Below are positions 49,321 to 63,554 of a DNA stretch of 64,000 nt, piece by piece. Origin of the DNA: Planctomycetales bacterium. Lineage in GTDB: Bacteria > 4484-113. The stretch lies in assembly GCA_030606285.1 (NCBI GenBank), contig JAUWGS010000003.1, forward strand, positions 124,001 through 188,000, given 5' to 3'. How positions within the stretch are numbered: the first letter of the stretch is position 1; each line of letters begins with the position of its first letter. Both the position numbers and the translations under genes were made by a program. The notes beneath the pieces were generated by a model that was given only the letters and a program-made list of their open reading frames with translations, searched no databases and had not been told where the DNA came from.

Positions 49321-49755
49321 TCAGGGCTCCTCGTCGCGAAGGATGTCTCCTTTAATCTGAACGCTTGGCGGTGCGAAGAGGTAGAGGTTCGGTCCGATCT
49401 CGCGCCGCTTCCCGTTGATTGCCTGGACGACTCCGGAGAGGAAGTTGATGATGCGGCGTGCTTCCTCGCGGTTCTGGTTCACGATCTTGCCGACGTCCAC
49501 CAGCAATATGTATCCTTCACGCAGATTTTCCGTGTAGACCGAGAGTGAGAATGTGACCCGGCCGTGTCGGTTCAGCTCCGGTCGAACAACCGCGATGCGC
49601 ACCGGCTGGGGCTTGAGCGCCTCCTTCCGGTAGTCCAGCACCTGCGGTTCGGGCTCAGGCGACGGCTTGGGTTCCGGCGTGGGATAATCTATCACCTCTT
49701 CTTCAGCAGGTTCCACCAGGCCGAAGAACCGCAGTATGGCAACCCAGATGCCCAT
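49321..49755 (-). CDS. sepF: Cell division protein SepF
   Basis: LREGYILLVDVGKIVNQNREEARRIINFLSGVVQAINGKRREIGPNLYLFAPPSVQI. Confidence 0.82.
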   Translation of the reverse strand: MGIWVAILRFFGLVEPAEEEVIDYPTPEPKPSPEPEPQVLDYRKEALKPQPVRIAVVRPELNRHGRVTFSLSVYTENLREGYILLVDVGKIVNQNREEARRIINFLSGVVQAINGKRREIGPNLYLFAPPSVQIKGDILRDEEP

Positions 49756-49769
49756 AGTCCAGCCGTATC

Positions 49770-52700
49770 CTAGAATATTGAGGTCTCGTCCGTTTCCGGA
49801 GGCAGCTCCTTTTCCTCGGCAGTGAAGAACTCGGTGAGAACCTCCCTGCTGATTGGCGAGCCGCGGCGCAGTTCGGCGCGTATCTCTCGCTGCTTCAGGC
49901 CCGTGCCAACAGGGATGAGTGAGCCAATGATGACATTCTCCTTGATGCCTCGCAGCTCGTCTCTCAGGCCTTCGATGGCCGCCCGGGTCAGGACGCGAGT
50001 CGTCTCCTGGAAGGATGCGCCGGAAAGCCAGGAGTCAGTGGTCAGTGAGGCCTTGGAGATGCCCTGCAAAAGGCTCTTCGCCCTGGGCAGCTTAAGGCCC
50101 TTCTGCTTCAACTTCCCACAGACAGCGTCAAACTTCGTTCGCGGCATGATGTCCCCTTCAAAGTAATCCTCGCAGTCGCCGCGGGAGGTGATTTCGACAT
50201 ACTTGATCATCTGCTTGGCGATGATCTCGATATGTTTGGAATTGGTATTGACGTTCTGCGATTCGTAAATATCCTGGATCGTATTGACCAGGTAATGCTG
50301 CGTCTTTAGGTCGCTGACGAGCTGGTGGTACTTCTTCACATCCAGATTGCCCTCGCACAGCGACTGGGCGCGCTCAACGATATCGCCCGCTCTTAGCGGC
50401 ATACTTTCTTTGTTGATCGGCTGGCGGTTTTCGTGCGGTGTCTCGTAGATTTTTTCCGTGCCGTCAGGATGCTCGACGGTGATCCGGTGGAAAGTCCGCT
50501 TGTAGTCCGTGTACAGCTGAGTGACTATGCCGCCGATGTCCGCGAGGATTTCCCCGTGCGGGTCCAGCGGATCGCCGCGCTTCACGGGCTTACGGAACGT
50601 GATCGGCAACCTTTCATCTTCCTCGCGCAGGATGGTGTAGGCGCGCTCAGAGTACCCCTCGGGGTCTTGGATGATGACGCGCTCGTACAGCACCTTGGTG
50701 ATGTCCTTCACCACGCCCTCGCGTTCAGCAAGCACGCTGGGTTCTTTTGCGCCACGCACTTCGAACAGACTCTCGACGTAGGGCAAGCCCTGTGTGATGT
50801 CGCGGCCTTTAACGCCGCCAGTGTGGAACGTGCGCATCGTGAGCTGGGTTCCTGGCTCACCGATACTCTGAGCCGCGATGACCCCGACAGGATCTCCAAT
50901 CTCCGCCAGGTGTCCGGCTGCAAGGTCCCAGCCATAGCACTTGGCACAAACGCCCTTGGGTGCCGCGCATGTCAGAACCGAGCGCACTTTCACCGAGGCG
51001 GCCCCGCTACCGTAGATCTTGTCAACTACGGCTGGCGTGAGTTCGGTCCCTCGCTTGAACAGCACTTTTCCCGTCTTCGGCTTCCTGAGGGGCTCGGCTA
51101 GCACTCGCCCGACGAGGGCTTTTCTTGCCTTCTTAACATTGTCCATACGCGCGCTGTGAAGCTCAATCTCGATTCCTTCGCGCGTCTTGCAGTCCATCTT
51201 TGTAACTGACACATCCACAGCTACGTCAACGAGACGCCGTGTGAGGTATCCCGAGTCTGCGGTCTTCAGCGCGGTGTCCACCAAGCCCTTGCGTCCGCCG
51301 TGCGTCGAGATGAAGTACTCGAAGACCGAAAGGCCCTCGCGGAAGTTGCTGCGGATGGGGATGTCCAACACGCGTCCACTTGGGCCGACGAGCAGGCCAC
51401 GCATAGCAGCAAGCTGTCGGACCTGGTCGATCTTTCCGCGCGCGCCGGACTCTTCCATCATGAATACAGGATTCAGGACCGCGAAGTTCTCCTTCATCGC
51501 CTTCGTGAGTTCCTTCGTCGCCTGGTCCCACGTGCGTGTGACCTCGTCGTCCTTTTCCTTGCGCGTGATGAGTTCCTTGTGGAATTTGCTCCAGATCTCA
51601 TCGGACAGCTTCTGAGCCTTGGCCAGGATACTGGCCTTGCTCGCGGGTATGGTGATGTCAGCTATGCCGATAGTGACGCCGGCGACCGTAGCCATCTCGA
51701 AGCCAAGATCCTTTAGCGTGTCTACAAGCACCACGGTGAACCTCTGCCCCAGCTTCTGGTAGGCGTGAGAAATTATATTAGCCAGGGCGCCACGGTCGAT
51801 AGGGTAGTTGAAGTAAGGCAGGCGTTCGTCCTCGGGTACGCCCGTTTCATCCTGCAGGCTGATCAGCGCGTCATTGAAGATTACGCGCCCGGCAGTCGTG
51901 AAAACGGGACTATCCTGCGCACTTGGCGGGACGGTGAAGTCGTCTTCGAACATCAGGGGCAGTGGGATGAGCACTTTGATCGGCTCGTGGATTGTAACCA
52001 CACCGTTTGCGTAGGCCGTGAGGGTCTCGTTGGTTGATGTGAAGCTCTTGGCTGCCTCAGCATGAGGCTGTGCGCCGTCGGGTGTTTGTGTGATGTAGTA
52101 GGTGCCAAGTACCATGTCGTGCGTAGGGCTGATGATGGGCTTTCCGTCAGCGGGGAGGAACAGGTTGTTTGCCGACAGCATCAAAGTGCGGGCTTCTGCC
52201 TGGGCTGCGGTGGAGAGCGGGACGTGAACCGCCATCTGGTCTCCATCGAAGTCCGCGTTGTAGGCGGCGCACACCAGCGGATGGAGCTGTATAGCCTTGC
52301 CCTCAATGAGTACCGGTTCGAAAGCCTGCATGGACAGCCTGTGCAGAGTCGGCGCACGGTTGAGCAGAACCGGGTGGCCGCGGCAGATCTCCTCCAGCGC
52401 GTCCCACACCCGGTCGTCCTCAGCCTTCTCCAGCATCTTGCGCGCCGTGGCGATGTTCTGGGACGGCTCGTCCGGGTCAACCAGCTTGTGGAGGACGAAC
52501 GGCTTGAATAGCTCCAGCGCCATGTATTTCGGCAAGCCGCACTGGTGCAGCCGAAGCTTAGGGCCGACGACTATCACTGACCGGCCTGAGTAATCCACCC
52601 GCTTACCCAGGAGGTTCTGGCGGAACCTGCCCTGCTTGCCCTTGAGCATGTCCGAAAGGGACTTAAGGGCGCGGTTGTTCACCGAGACCGCGCTGCGTCC

Positions 52701-54162
52701 ACGCCGGCCGTTGTCAATCAGCGAGTCCACAGCTTCTTGCAGCATACGGCGTTCGTTGCGCAGGATGCTCTCCGGCGCGCGGATATCTATGAGCTTCTTC
52801 AGTCGGTTGTTGCGGTTAATCACCCGCCGGTAAAGGTCGTTGAGGTCGGAACTGGCAAAGCGCCCGCCTTCCAGCTCCACCATCGGCCTTAGCTCAGGTG
52901 GCAACACGGGCAGCATTTCGAGCACCATGCATTCGGGTCGGTTGCCCGACTTGATGAAAGCGCGCACGATCTTCAGGCGTTTTGTCAGCTTCTGCCGCTT
53001 CTGACTTGAAGCGCCCTCAAGCTCCTGTCGCAGCTCGGCTTCGAGTCGCACCAGGTCGAGTGAAGCGAGGACCTCCTTCACCGCTTGGGCCCCGATTTCG
53101 ATGTTGAGGTGCGCCGAAAGGTCGCAGATGTCCTGAATCTCCAGAAGCCGCATTAGAGCTTTGATATCTTCGTGTTGCGAGTCTGTAAGGCGGTCAAGCT
53201 TCTTGATGCTTCGGAGCAACGCGAGAGCCTGAGCGAGTTGGCGCGTCTCCCGCTCAATGTCCTCCAGGCGTTTCTCGGTCTCAATCGTCTTCTTGCGGTT
53301 CTCCAGCCGAAGGGAGAAGCGCCGTAGCATGATGAGCTTCTTGAGCAGTGGAATCGTAAACGGAGCGGAATCCTGCTCAATCGCCAAAACCTCCCCGGTC
53401 TCTTTGTCCCGGACAGTTTCGCGCACGTCGTAGTCCTTGATGTACTCGTGCTTGCTGACATGCTGGACAAGGCTCTCCAGACGGGCCTGAGTTTTCTCGT
53501 CGTACTTCTTGGCGCGGGTGGCCTTGATGGTCTTCTCCAGCTCCGTCATCTGTCGTTTCTCTGCCGGCTTCAGATGCGGTGCCGAGCGCGCAAGGTTAAA
53601 AAACGAGACTACGTTCACATCGCGCAGATTGTCTCTCTCGGCAGTCAGTCGGGCGATGCGTCCTTTGACTTCTTCCTCAATGAACGGGAAGTGCTCATCA
53701 AGCCACTCTTCGTCCTTGGAGATAACGAGCCAGTTGACAAAGTAGATAACCTTCTCGACTTCCTTGCCGTTAATACCGAGCAGCGCCGAGAAGCGATTGG
53801 GGATGGACTTGGTGAACCAGATGTGCGCGACCGGGCTGGCAAGACGGATGTGGCCCATCCGCTCACGTCGAACGCGCGAGGATGTCACCTCCACGCCGCA
53901 GCGTTCGCACACCGTGCCTTTGTAGCGCAGTTTGCGGTACTTGCCGCAGGCGCACTCATAGTCCTTGGTCGGCCCGAATATGCGCTCGCAGAACAGTCCG
54001 TCTTTCTCGGGCTTGTAAGTGCGGTAGTTGAAGGTCTCAGGCTTCTTGACCTCACCGTGAGACCATTCAAGGATTCGCTCCGGCGAGGCGAGACCGATTC
54101 GAATAGCCTTTATATGGCGGCCCTCTGGCTGCCGTTCCCGCGACCTGACTGGCATTCGGTAG

Positions 54163-54170
<8 letters not shown>
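49770..54170 (-). CDS. rpoC: DNA-directed RNA polymerase subunit beta'
   Basis: ECACGKYRKLRYKGTVCERCGVEV zinc finger, YNADFDGDQMAVHVPLS catalytic Asp motif. Confidence 0.97.
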
Positions 54171-57801
<3,631 letters not shown>

Positions 57802-57879
57802 GGCAGCAACCTCCCGGATACTAATCGTGCGGAACTGCGGAGTAAGCCCCGTAGTCCGCACACACCGTTTGTTTAATGA

Positions 57880-58260
57880 CTACGCTAATTCGACAATCGC
57901 TCCTACCTCTATGAGGCGGTCCTTTATGCCCTCGGCTTCCTCCTTGGGGACGCCGGTCTTGATGGGCTTGGGAGCATTGTCTGCCAGCTCTTTGGCTTCT
58001 TTGATGCCCAGGCTGGTGATTTCGCGGATGATCTTGATGACCTGAAGCTTGGAATCGCCAGGATCCTTCAAAACGATATCAAAGCTGGTCTTTTCCTCCT
58101 CTGCGCCCGCATCGCCGGCACCGCCGGCAGCCATCGCTGCCGGTGCAGCCGCCACGGCGGCGGAGACGCCCCAGCGCTCCTCGAGCGCTTTGACCAGCTC
58201 ATTGACTTCGACAACAGTGAGTTTCTCCAGTTGGTCGATTATCTTGTCAATGTTAGCCAT
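57880..58260 (-). CDS. rplL: 50S ribosomal protein L7/L12
   Basis: C-terminal [55 protein letters not shown]. Confidence 0.95.
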   Translation of the reverse strand: MANIDKIIDQLEKLTVVEVNELVKALEERWGVSAAVAAAPAAMAAGGAGDAGAEEEKTSFDIVLKDPGDSKLQVIKIIREITSLGIKEAKELADNAPKPIKTGVPKEEAEGIKDRLIEVGAIVELA

Positions 58261-58292
58261 CAGTTCCTCCTTAGAACTTCAGAGACTGTTCG

Positions 58293-58814
58293 TTATTGCT
58301 GTTTCAGTGTGTACTCGTTGAGTACGCGCGCCAACCGGCTGTACGTCTCCATCGCAAGAGATGCGATCCGGCGGGCCGGCTCTTGGATGATTCCCAGGAG
58401 CTGCGAGCGCGCCTCATCCTTCGTCGGCAGCTCCGCGAATATTTTGAAATCCTCGGCAGGATACAGCTTGCCGTCAAACCAGATGCCTTTAACCGGTAGA
58501 ATAGCATTGCGGAAGTCCTTCTGGTACTGGCGGACGAGCTTTGCTGCCGCGCCGACATCTTCTGCACCGCAGACCAGCAGCGAGGGTCCTACAAGAATCT
58601 CGCACGCCGCTTCCATCCCGCTACGTTCAAAGACGATTCGGGCGAGCGTATTCTTCATCTGTATCGCCTTCGCCCCTCTTTCGGCGAGCTGATGGCGAAA
58701 CTCGTCCATGACCCGGATGTTGACGCTCGTGGGGTCTATCAGGATGGCGAAGCCCGCTTCCTCCACCGCCGAAGCGTACCGCTCCATCACTCCTTCTTTC
58801 TGTTTGCGCAGCAT
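58293..58814 (-). CDS. rplJ: 50S ribosomal protein L10
   Basis: Position in cluster; VMERYASAVEEAGFAILIDPTSVNIRVMDEFRHQLAERGAKAIQMKNTLARIV; start chosen by AGGAGG SD. Confidence 0.9.
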   Translation of the reverse strand: MLRKQKEGVMERYASAVEEAGFAILIDPTSVNIRVMDEFRHQLAERGAKAIQMKNTLARIVFERSGMEAACEILVGPSLLVCGAEDVGAAAKLVRQYQKDFRNAILPVKGIWFDGKLYPAEDFKIFAELPTKDEARSQLLGIIQEPARRIASLAMETYSRLARVLNEYTLKQQ

Positions 58815-58827
58815 CCGGGTAATCCTC

Positions 58828-59511
58828 CTAGAATCCAAGCGGGTCCACGCGAACGGCAGGCGACTGCGTTGCCGAAACGGCGATAGACTTGATGTATTGG
58901 CCCTTTGCGGTTGCCGGTCTCAGCCGGACGATCTCCGACAGCAGGTACTCGATGTTTTCCAGCAGCTGGCGTTCCTCAAAGGCGCCTTTGCCGACGGTGA
59001 CATGTACGATCCCGGCTTTCTCAACGCGAATGCTGAGCTTTCCCGCCTTGAATTCCTTGACTGCCGTGGCCAGGTCGAATGTTGTTGTGCCGCTCTTGGG
59101 GTTGGGCATCAGGCCGCGCGGGCCGAGTATCTTAGCCGTCTTGGAGACAGCCTTCATCACGTCGGGCGTGGCGATGGCAACATCGAAATCAATGACGCCA
59201 TTCTGCACCTGCTCGATTATCTCTTCCAGACCCACGAGGTCCGCTCCTGCATCGCGCGCCTCCACGACCTTCTCGCCTTTGGCGAAAACTGCGATGCGCG
59301 GTGTGCGGCCAGTGCCGTGCGGGAGCGTCAGAGTGCTGCGGATATTCTGATCCGCCTTGCGCGGGTCGACGCCAAGACGGACGGCAACGTCCACGCTCTC
59401 CCACTCGCGCGCGATGAGTTTTATCCTGCGAACGGCTTCTTCCAGCGAGACCGGGCCGTCCAACGGTCGGATTTTCTCCTTCTTCATTAGATAGGACTTG
59501 GTGCGCCGCAT
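58828..59511 (-). CDS. rplA: 50S ribosomal protein L1
   Basis: AVRLGVDPRKADQNIRSTLTLPHGTGRTPRIAVFAKG...GPRGLMPNPKSGT. Confidence 0.95.
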   Translation of the reverse strand: MRRTKSYLMKKEKIRPLDGPVSLEEAVRRIKLIAREWESVDVAVRLGVDPRKADQNIRSTLTLPHGTGRTPRIAVFAKGEKVVEARDAGADLVGLEEIIEQVQNGVIDFDVAIATPDVMKAVSKTAKILGPRGLMPNPKSGTTTFDLATAVKEFKAGKLSIRVEKAGIVHVTVGKGAFEERQLLENIEYLLSEIVRLRPATAKGQYIKSIAVSATQSPAVRVDPLGF

Positions 59512-60101
59512 TATTTCTCCTTCTCACCTCCCGGTTCCGCCTTTTCCTGCGGAACCTCTGCAGGCACCCCCTCGGCCTCCTCTTCAGTGGATGCGGCGGC
59601 CGCCGCCGCTGCAGCCGCCTTCTCGGCAGCGTCAATCTGTGCCCGGGTCGGGCCCTTCGCGATCTCCCAGTAATAGCCCTCCACATTTACCCCCATCTGA
59701 CGGCAGCTTCCGGCGATGATGCGAGTAGCCATCTCCAGGTCGTCCGTATTCAGATCGGGGAGCTTTATGCGCGCGATGCGCTCCAGCTGCTCGCGGGATA
59801 GCTCGCCAACGCGTACCCGGTTGGGTTCGGGACTGGCTGTGTCAATCCCCAGTTCCTTCTTCACGAGGTCGCGGGTCAGGGGGGTCTTAATCTTGTACTC
59901 CCAGGACTTGTCCTTGTAGACGATTATCTCGGTTGGCAAAGTTTCCTCGGCGCGCTCACGAGTGGAGTCGTTGAACTGCCTGCAGAAATCCATCACTTGA
60001 ATGCCTGCGGCGGCAAGCGCGGGACCGAGAGGAGGTGCCGGGCTGGCGCCACCCCCTTTGAGGTGGACCTTGATGATTTTGTCGATTTCCTTGCGCGCCA
60101 T
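59511..60101 (-). CDS. rplK: 50S ribosomal protein L11 with C-terminal low-complexity extension
   Basis: IIKVHLKGGGASPAPPLGPALAAAGIQVMDFCRQFN; extra Ala/Glu-rich tail. Confidence 0.94.
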   Translation of the reverse strand: MARKEIDKIIKVHLKGGGASPAPPLGPALAAAGIQVMDFCRQFNDSTRERAEETLPTEIIVYKDKSWEYKIKTPLTRDLVKKELGIDTASPEPNRVRVGELSREQLERIARIKLPDLNTDDLEMATRIIAGSCRQMGVNVEGYYWEIAKGPTRAQIDAAEKAAAAAAAAASTEEEAEGVPAEVPQEKAEPGGEKEK

Positions 60102-60117
60102 AAGTGTGCCTTTACGA

Positions 60118-60666
60118 TTACGCCTTCGGGGCTTCTCCTTCTTCCGGCTCAAACGGTTCTACCTGGTCGAAGTCCAGTTCAACCTGGGTGTCGCGTCCGA
60201 AAAGGGAAATCAGGATTTTCACCTTACGCTTCTCAGCGTCGATCGCCTTGACCTTCCCGATGGCTTCGGCGAACGGACCGGAGAGTACCTTAATCGTGTC
60301 ATTTACCTTGTACGATGTTTCCAGTACTGGCTCTTCGCTCTCCATGCGGGCGAAGATGGCGTTCGCTTCGTCCTCTGACAAAGGCTGGGGGGCGTTCGCG
60401 CTGCCGACGAAGCCTATGACTCCCTGTACCTGCTTCAGCAGCAGCCGGTTCTTGTTCGTCAGGATCATCTTGACCAGGACATAGCCCGGATACATCTTGC
60501 GGGAAACGGTCCGCTTCTTGCCCTTTATCGATTCCAGTCGCAACTCGTGGGGGACAACGATCTCTTCGATGTTCTCGTCTAGCTGGTCGTGTTCGAGCAT
60601 GTGACGCAGCGTCTGCGACACCTTCTCCTCGCAACCAGACATCGTATGTAGAACGTACCAGCGCAT
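60118..60666 (-). CDS. nusG: Transcription termination/antitermination protein NusG
   Basis: MRWYVLHTMSGCEEKV, YPGYVLVKMIL, VNDTIKVLSGPFAEAIGKVKAID KOW motif. Confidence 0.95.
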   Translation of the reverse strand: MRWYVLHTMSGCEEKVSQTLRHMLEHDQLDENIEEIVVPHELRLESIKGKKRTVSRKMYPGYVLVKMILTNKNRLLLKQVQGVIGFVGSANAPQPLSEDEANAIFARMESEEPVLETSYKVNDTIKVLSGPFAEAIGKVKAIDAEKRKVKILISLFGRDTQVELDFDQVEPFEPEEGEAPKA

Positions 60667-60689
60667 CTCAAATCCCAAACGGGTTGCCC

Positions 60690-60935
60690 CTAGACCGGCA
60701 GGATAAAGCTGAAGACTTTGGTCACAAACATGTCAAAAAGCGAGATGATGGCAGTGACGATGACGGTAAAGATGAAAACAACCACCGTTGAGCGGTATAG
60801 TTCCTTCCGCTCGGGAAAGGTTATCTTGTTCCACTCCATCTTGAGTTCCTGGAAGTAACGAGCGATTGGGTTGGCCTCGGTACGCAAACGCCGAGGCCCT
60901 CTTGCGTCCATGCTTTTCCCTTTATCTCCTGCCAT
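60690..60935 (-). CDS. secE: Preprotein translocase subunit SecE
   Basis: IARYFQELKMEWNKITFPERKELYRSTVVVFIFTVIVTAIISLFD. Confidence 0.92.
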   Translation of the reverse strand: MAGDKGKSMDARGPRRLRTEANPIARYFQELKMEWNKITFPERKELYRSTVVVFIFTVIVTAIISLFDMFVTKVFSFILPV

Positions 60936-60959
60936 CGTCAGTTACCTCAAAAACAAATG

Positions 60960-61032
60960 CAGGCCCAGCCGGAGTCGAACCGACAACCTTTGGTTTTGGA
61001 GACCAATGCTCTGCCAATTGAGCTATGGGCCT
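60960..61032 (-). tRNA. tRNA-Trp (anticodon CCA)
   Basis: Minus-strand cloverleaf AGGCCCA...TGGGCCT, anticodon loop ctCCAaa; between secE and rpmG. Confidence 0.94.
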
Positions 61033-61055
61033 ACGACGCGCCGCCAAAGCAGCCG

Positions 61056-61238
61056 TTACTTCGTTTCAACGTGTAGCGTGTGCTTATGGCAGGGGCGACA
61101 GTACTTTTTTAGTTCGAGCTTACCGGGAGTGTTGGTGCGGTTGCGGCTGGTGTAGTAGTTGCGTGACTTGCATTCGGTGCACGCAAGAATAGCCTGCACG
61201 CGCCTGTCCCTTTTAGCTTTGGTCGACTTCTTGGCCAT
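61056..61238 (-). CDS. rpmG: 50S ribosomal protein L33 (zinc-ribbon form)
   Basis: [39 protein letters not shown]. Confidence 0.94.
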   Translation of the reverse strand: MAKKSTKAKRDRRVQAILACTECKSRNYYTSRNRTNTPGKLELKKYCRPCHKHTLHVETK

Positions 61239-61252
61239 TGAACCGGCAGCGC

Positions 61253-62452
61253 CTACTCGATGATCTTCGTAACGACGCCTGCACCGATGGTGCGTCCGCC
61301 CTCACGAATCGCGAAGCGCATCCCCTCCTCAATTGCGACCGGGGCAATGAGTTCGGCGAAAAGGTCTACTTCATCGCCCGGAAGCACCATTTCTTTGCCC
61401 TCAGGCAGCTTGATTATGCCGGTCACGTCCGTGGTTCGCATATAGAACTGCGGGCGATAGCCGGTGAAGAACGGCTTGTGCCGTCCGCCCTCCTCCTTCT
61501 TGAGCACGTACACTTTCGCCTCAAACTTTGTATGCGGGAGTATGCTGCCAGGTTTGCAGACAACCTGTCCGCGCTCAATGCCGGTCCTCTCAACGCCGCG
61601 AAGCAGAAGGCCCACGTTGTCGCCTGCGATGCCCTCGTCCAGAGTCTTGCGGAACATCTCGACGCCGGTGACGACCGTCTTGCGGCTGTCAGGGCGCAGG
61701 CCGACGATCTCAACCTCCTCGCCGATAAGTATTTTGCCGCGCTCGATGCGGCCGGTCGCCACCGTGCCACGGCCGGTAATGGAGAACACGTCCTCCACCG
61801 CGAGCAGGAACGGCTTGTCAAGATCGCGCACGGGCTCCGGCACGTAGCTGTCGAGCGCCTCCACTATTTCGAGGATGCACTTGTTGGCCGGGTCCTCCGG
61901 GTTCCCGTCGGTCTCGAGCGCCTTCAGCGCGCTGCCGCGAATGATAGGCGTCTTATCGCCAGGGAAGCCGTACTTGTTTAATAGGTCACGGACATCCTCT
62001 TCAGCCAGATCGATGAGGTCGGGGTCGTCGACCATGTCGGTCTTGTTGAGAAAGACCAGGACACAGGGCACACCGACCTGGCGCGCGAGCAGGATGTGCT
62101 CGCGGGTCTGAGGCATAGCGCCGTCGGCGGCTGAAACCACCACAATAGCGCCGTCCATCTGCGCCGCGCCGGTGATCATGTTCTTGATGTAGTCTTTATG
62201 GCCGGGACAGTCCACGTGGGCGTAGTGGCGCTTATCACTCTCATACTCCACGTGGGCCGTGGCGATGGTGATGCCGCGTGCCTTCTCCTCTGGCGCTTTG
62301 TCGATTTCGTCAAAGGAGATGAAGGTCGCCTGGCCCTTGGTGGCTAAGACTTTCGTTATTGCGGCCGTAAGTGTTGTCTTGCCGTGGTCGACGTGGCCGA
62401 TGGTGCCGACATTAACATGCGGTTTGTCACGTACGAATTTCTCCTTGGACAT
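61253..62452 (-). CDS. tuf: Elongation factor Tu
   Basis: [43 protein letters not shown]. Confidence 0.97.
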   Translation of the reverse strand: MSKEKFVRDKPHVNVGTIGHVDHGKTTLTAAITKVLATKGQATFISFDEIDKAPEEKARGITIATAHVEYESDKRHYAHVDCPGHKDYIKNMITGAAQMDGAIVVVSAADGAMPQTREHILLARQVGVPCVLVFLNKTDMVDDPDLIDLAEEDVRDLLNKYGFPGDKTPIIRGSALKALETDGNPEDPANKCILEIVEALDSYVPEPVRDLDKPFLLAVEDVFSITGRGTVATGRIERGKILIGEEVEIVGLRPDSRKTVVTGVEMFRKTLDEGIAGDNVGLLLRGVERTGIERGQVVCKPGSILPHTKFEAKVYVLKKEEGGRHKPFFTGYRPQFYMRTTDVTGIIKLPEGKEMVLPGDEVDLFAELIAPVAIEEGMRFAIREGGRTIGAGVVTKIIE

Positions 62453-62592
62453 CTTCTCTCGTTCCCCTTGGTTTTCTTTGTTACAGAGACGTTTCGTGGT
62501 CGCCCGCGCATATACGCAAGGCTACCCGCGAACGAGTAGTTTCTCACATTTCCGCGAGATTTGCAAGAGTGGGATACCGTGCGATACGTTAC

Positions 62593-62666
<74 letters not shown>

Positions 62667-62981
62667 GCTCGAGCCCGGCCGACTTTCCCACACGCGCCTG
62701 GCGCTTTTACGCCGGCTGCGTGGCTCGCAGATGAATTCTATCACATTGATTCTGCTGCGCGCAACAAGGATGCATCTGAAGGCATCTGGGCTCCTGCAAG
62801 CCTGCAGGTCCGGCGAGCGCGCATGGCGGTGAGATCCGACCTGTTTGGTGGTGCGGTATTTGTGTTGCACCGGTGCTCTTGGATCAGCGGAGAATCTGGC
62901 GCCTTCCAGATGTGTTAGATGATCTCACGAAATCCTGGGAAACGCTGGAACAAATGTGCTTTCGCGCAGTCTATCATTGAC

Positions 62982-63013
62982 GGAAGGGTTGGTGAAACCT
63001 TCCTACTTTCACC
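62982..63013 (+). other. Predicted H-type RNA pseudoknot (two interleaved perfect stems)
   Basis: GGAAGG (62982-62987) pairs CCTTCC (62998-63003); GGTGAAA (62991-62997) pairs TTTCACC (63007-63013). Confidence 0.35.
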
Positions 63014-63042
63014 CCCCCTTGCCCATCCCCCCTAACTTGCTG

Positions 63043-63075
63043 GGCCGGGGCTAAAAAAGCCCTGGCCTTTTTTTT
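63043..63075 (+). terminator. Intrinsic terminator
   Basis: GGCCGGGGC-TAAAAAA-GCCCTGGCC stem with one G-U pair, followed by T8. Confidence 0.75.
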
Positions 63076-63130
63076 GCTCTGCCTTAACCCCCCAAGAGTA
63101 GGCGGTGTTTACGCGCCTGTGGAGTGCTGA

Positions 63131-63158
63131 CTAGCGCCGCTCTTAATAGCGGGGCTAG
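63131..63158. repeat. Inverted repeat/hairpin CTAGC-g-CCGCT-cttaat-AGCGG-g-GCTAG
   Basis: 10 of 11 paired positions around a 6-nt loop. Confidence 0.55.
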
Positions 63159-63245
63159 CTTGCCGTGCAAGAACAACCGCCCTACAACTTATGGTCCGTC
63201 CAACAACCGAAAGCCAACAACTAACAACTGGCCACCGGGGGCTGA

Positions 63246-63361
63246 CTTGAATGCCTACTCTCTTGCTGGCCGCTGGCAGCCGGTAGCTGGAAGCTGGCAG
63301 CTGGCTTGATCGCTTTCTCTCTTGCTGGCGACTGGCGGCTGGCGACTGATAGCTGACTTGA
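63246..63361. repeat. Degenerate tandem duplication (about 59-bp unit) rich in CTGGC/AGCTGG steps
   Basis: CTCTCTTGCTGGC at 63258-63270 and 63317-63329 (59 bp apart); CTTGA at 63246, 63305 and 63357. Confidence 0.6.
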
Positions 63362-63395
63362 CAGCGTGCCGGATTGCCCCTAACTTTGAATGCGT

Positions 63396-63468
<73 letters not shown>

Positions 63469-63554
63469 GTTTTGCTATTTCGACCCCTGAGTGGGGTGGA
63501 ATCCGAGATCGTCAGCCTATTTGCACGCTGTGGTGCTCGAGAGCACCTTTACTC

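Noticed and set aside
61238-61981. 247-aa plus-strand ORF antisense to tuf
   Set aside because: Overlaps EF-Tu completely; no recognisable domain; typical shadow ORF.
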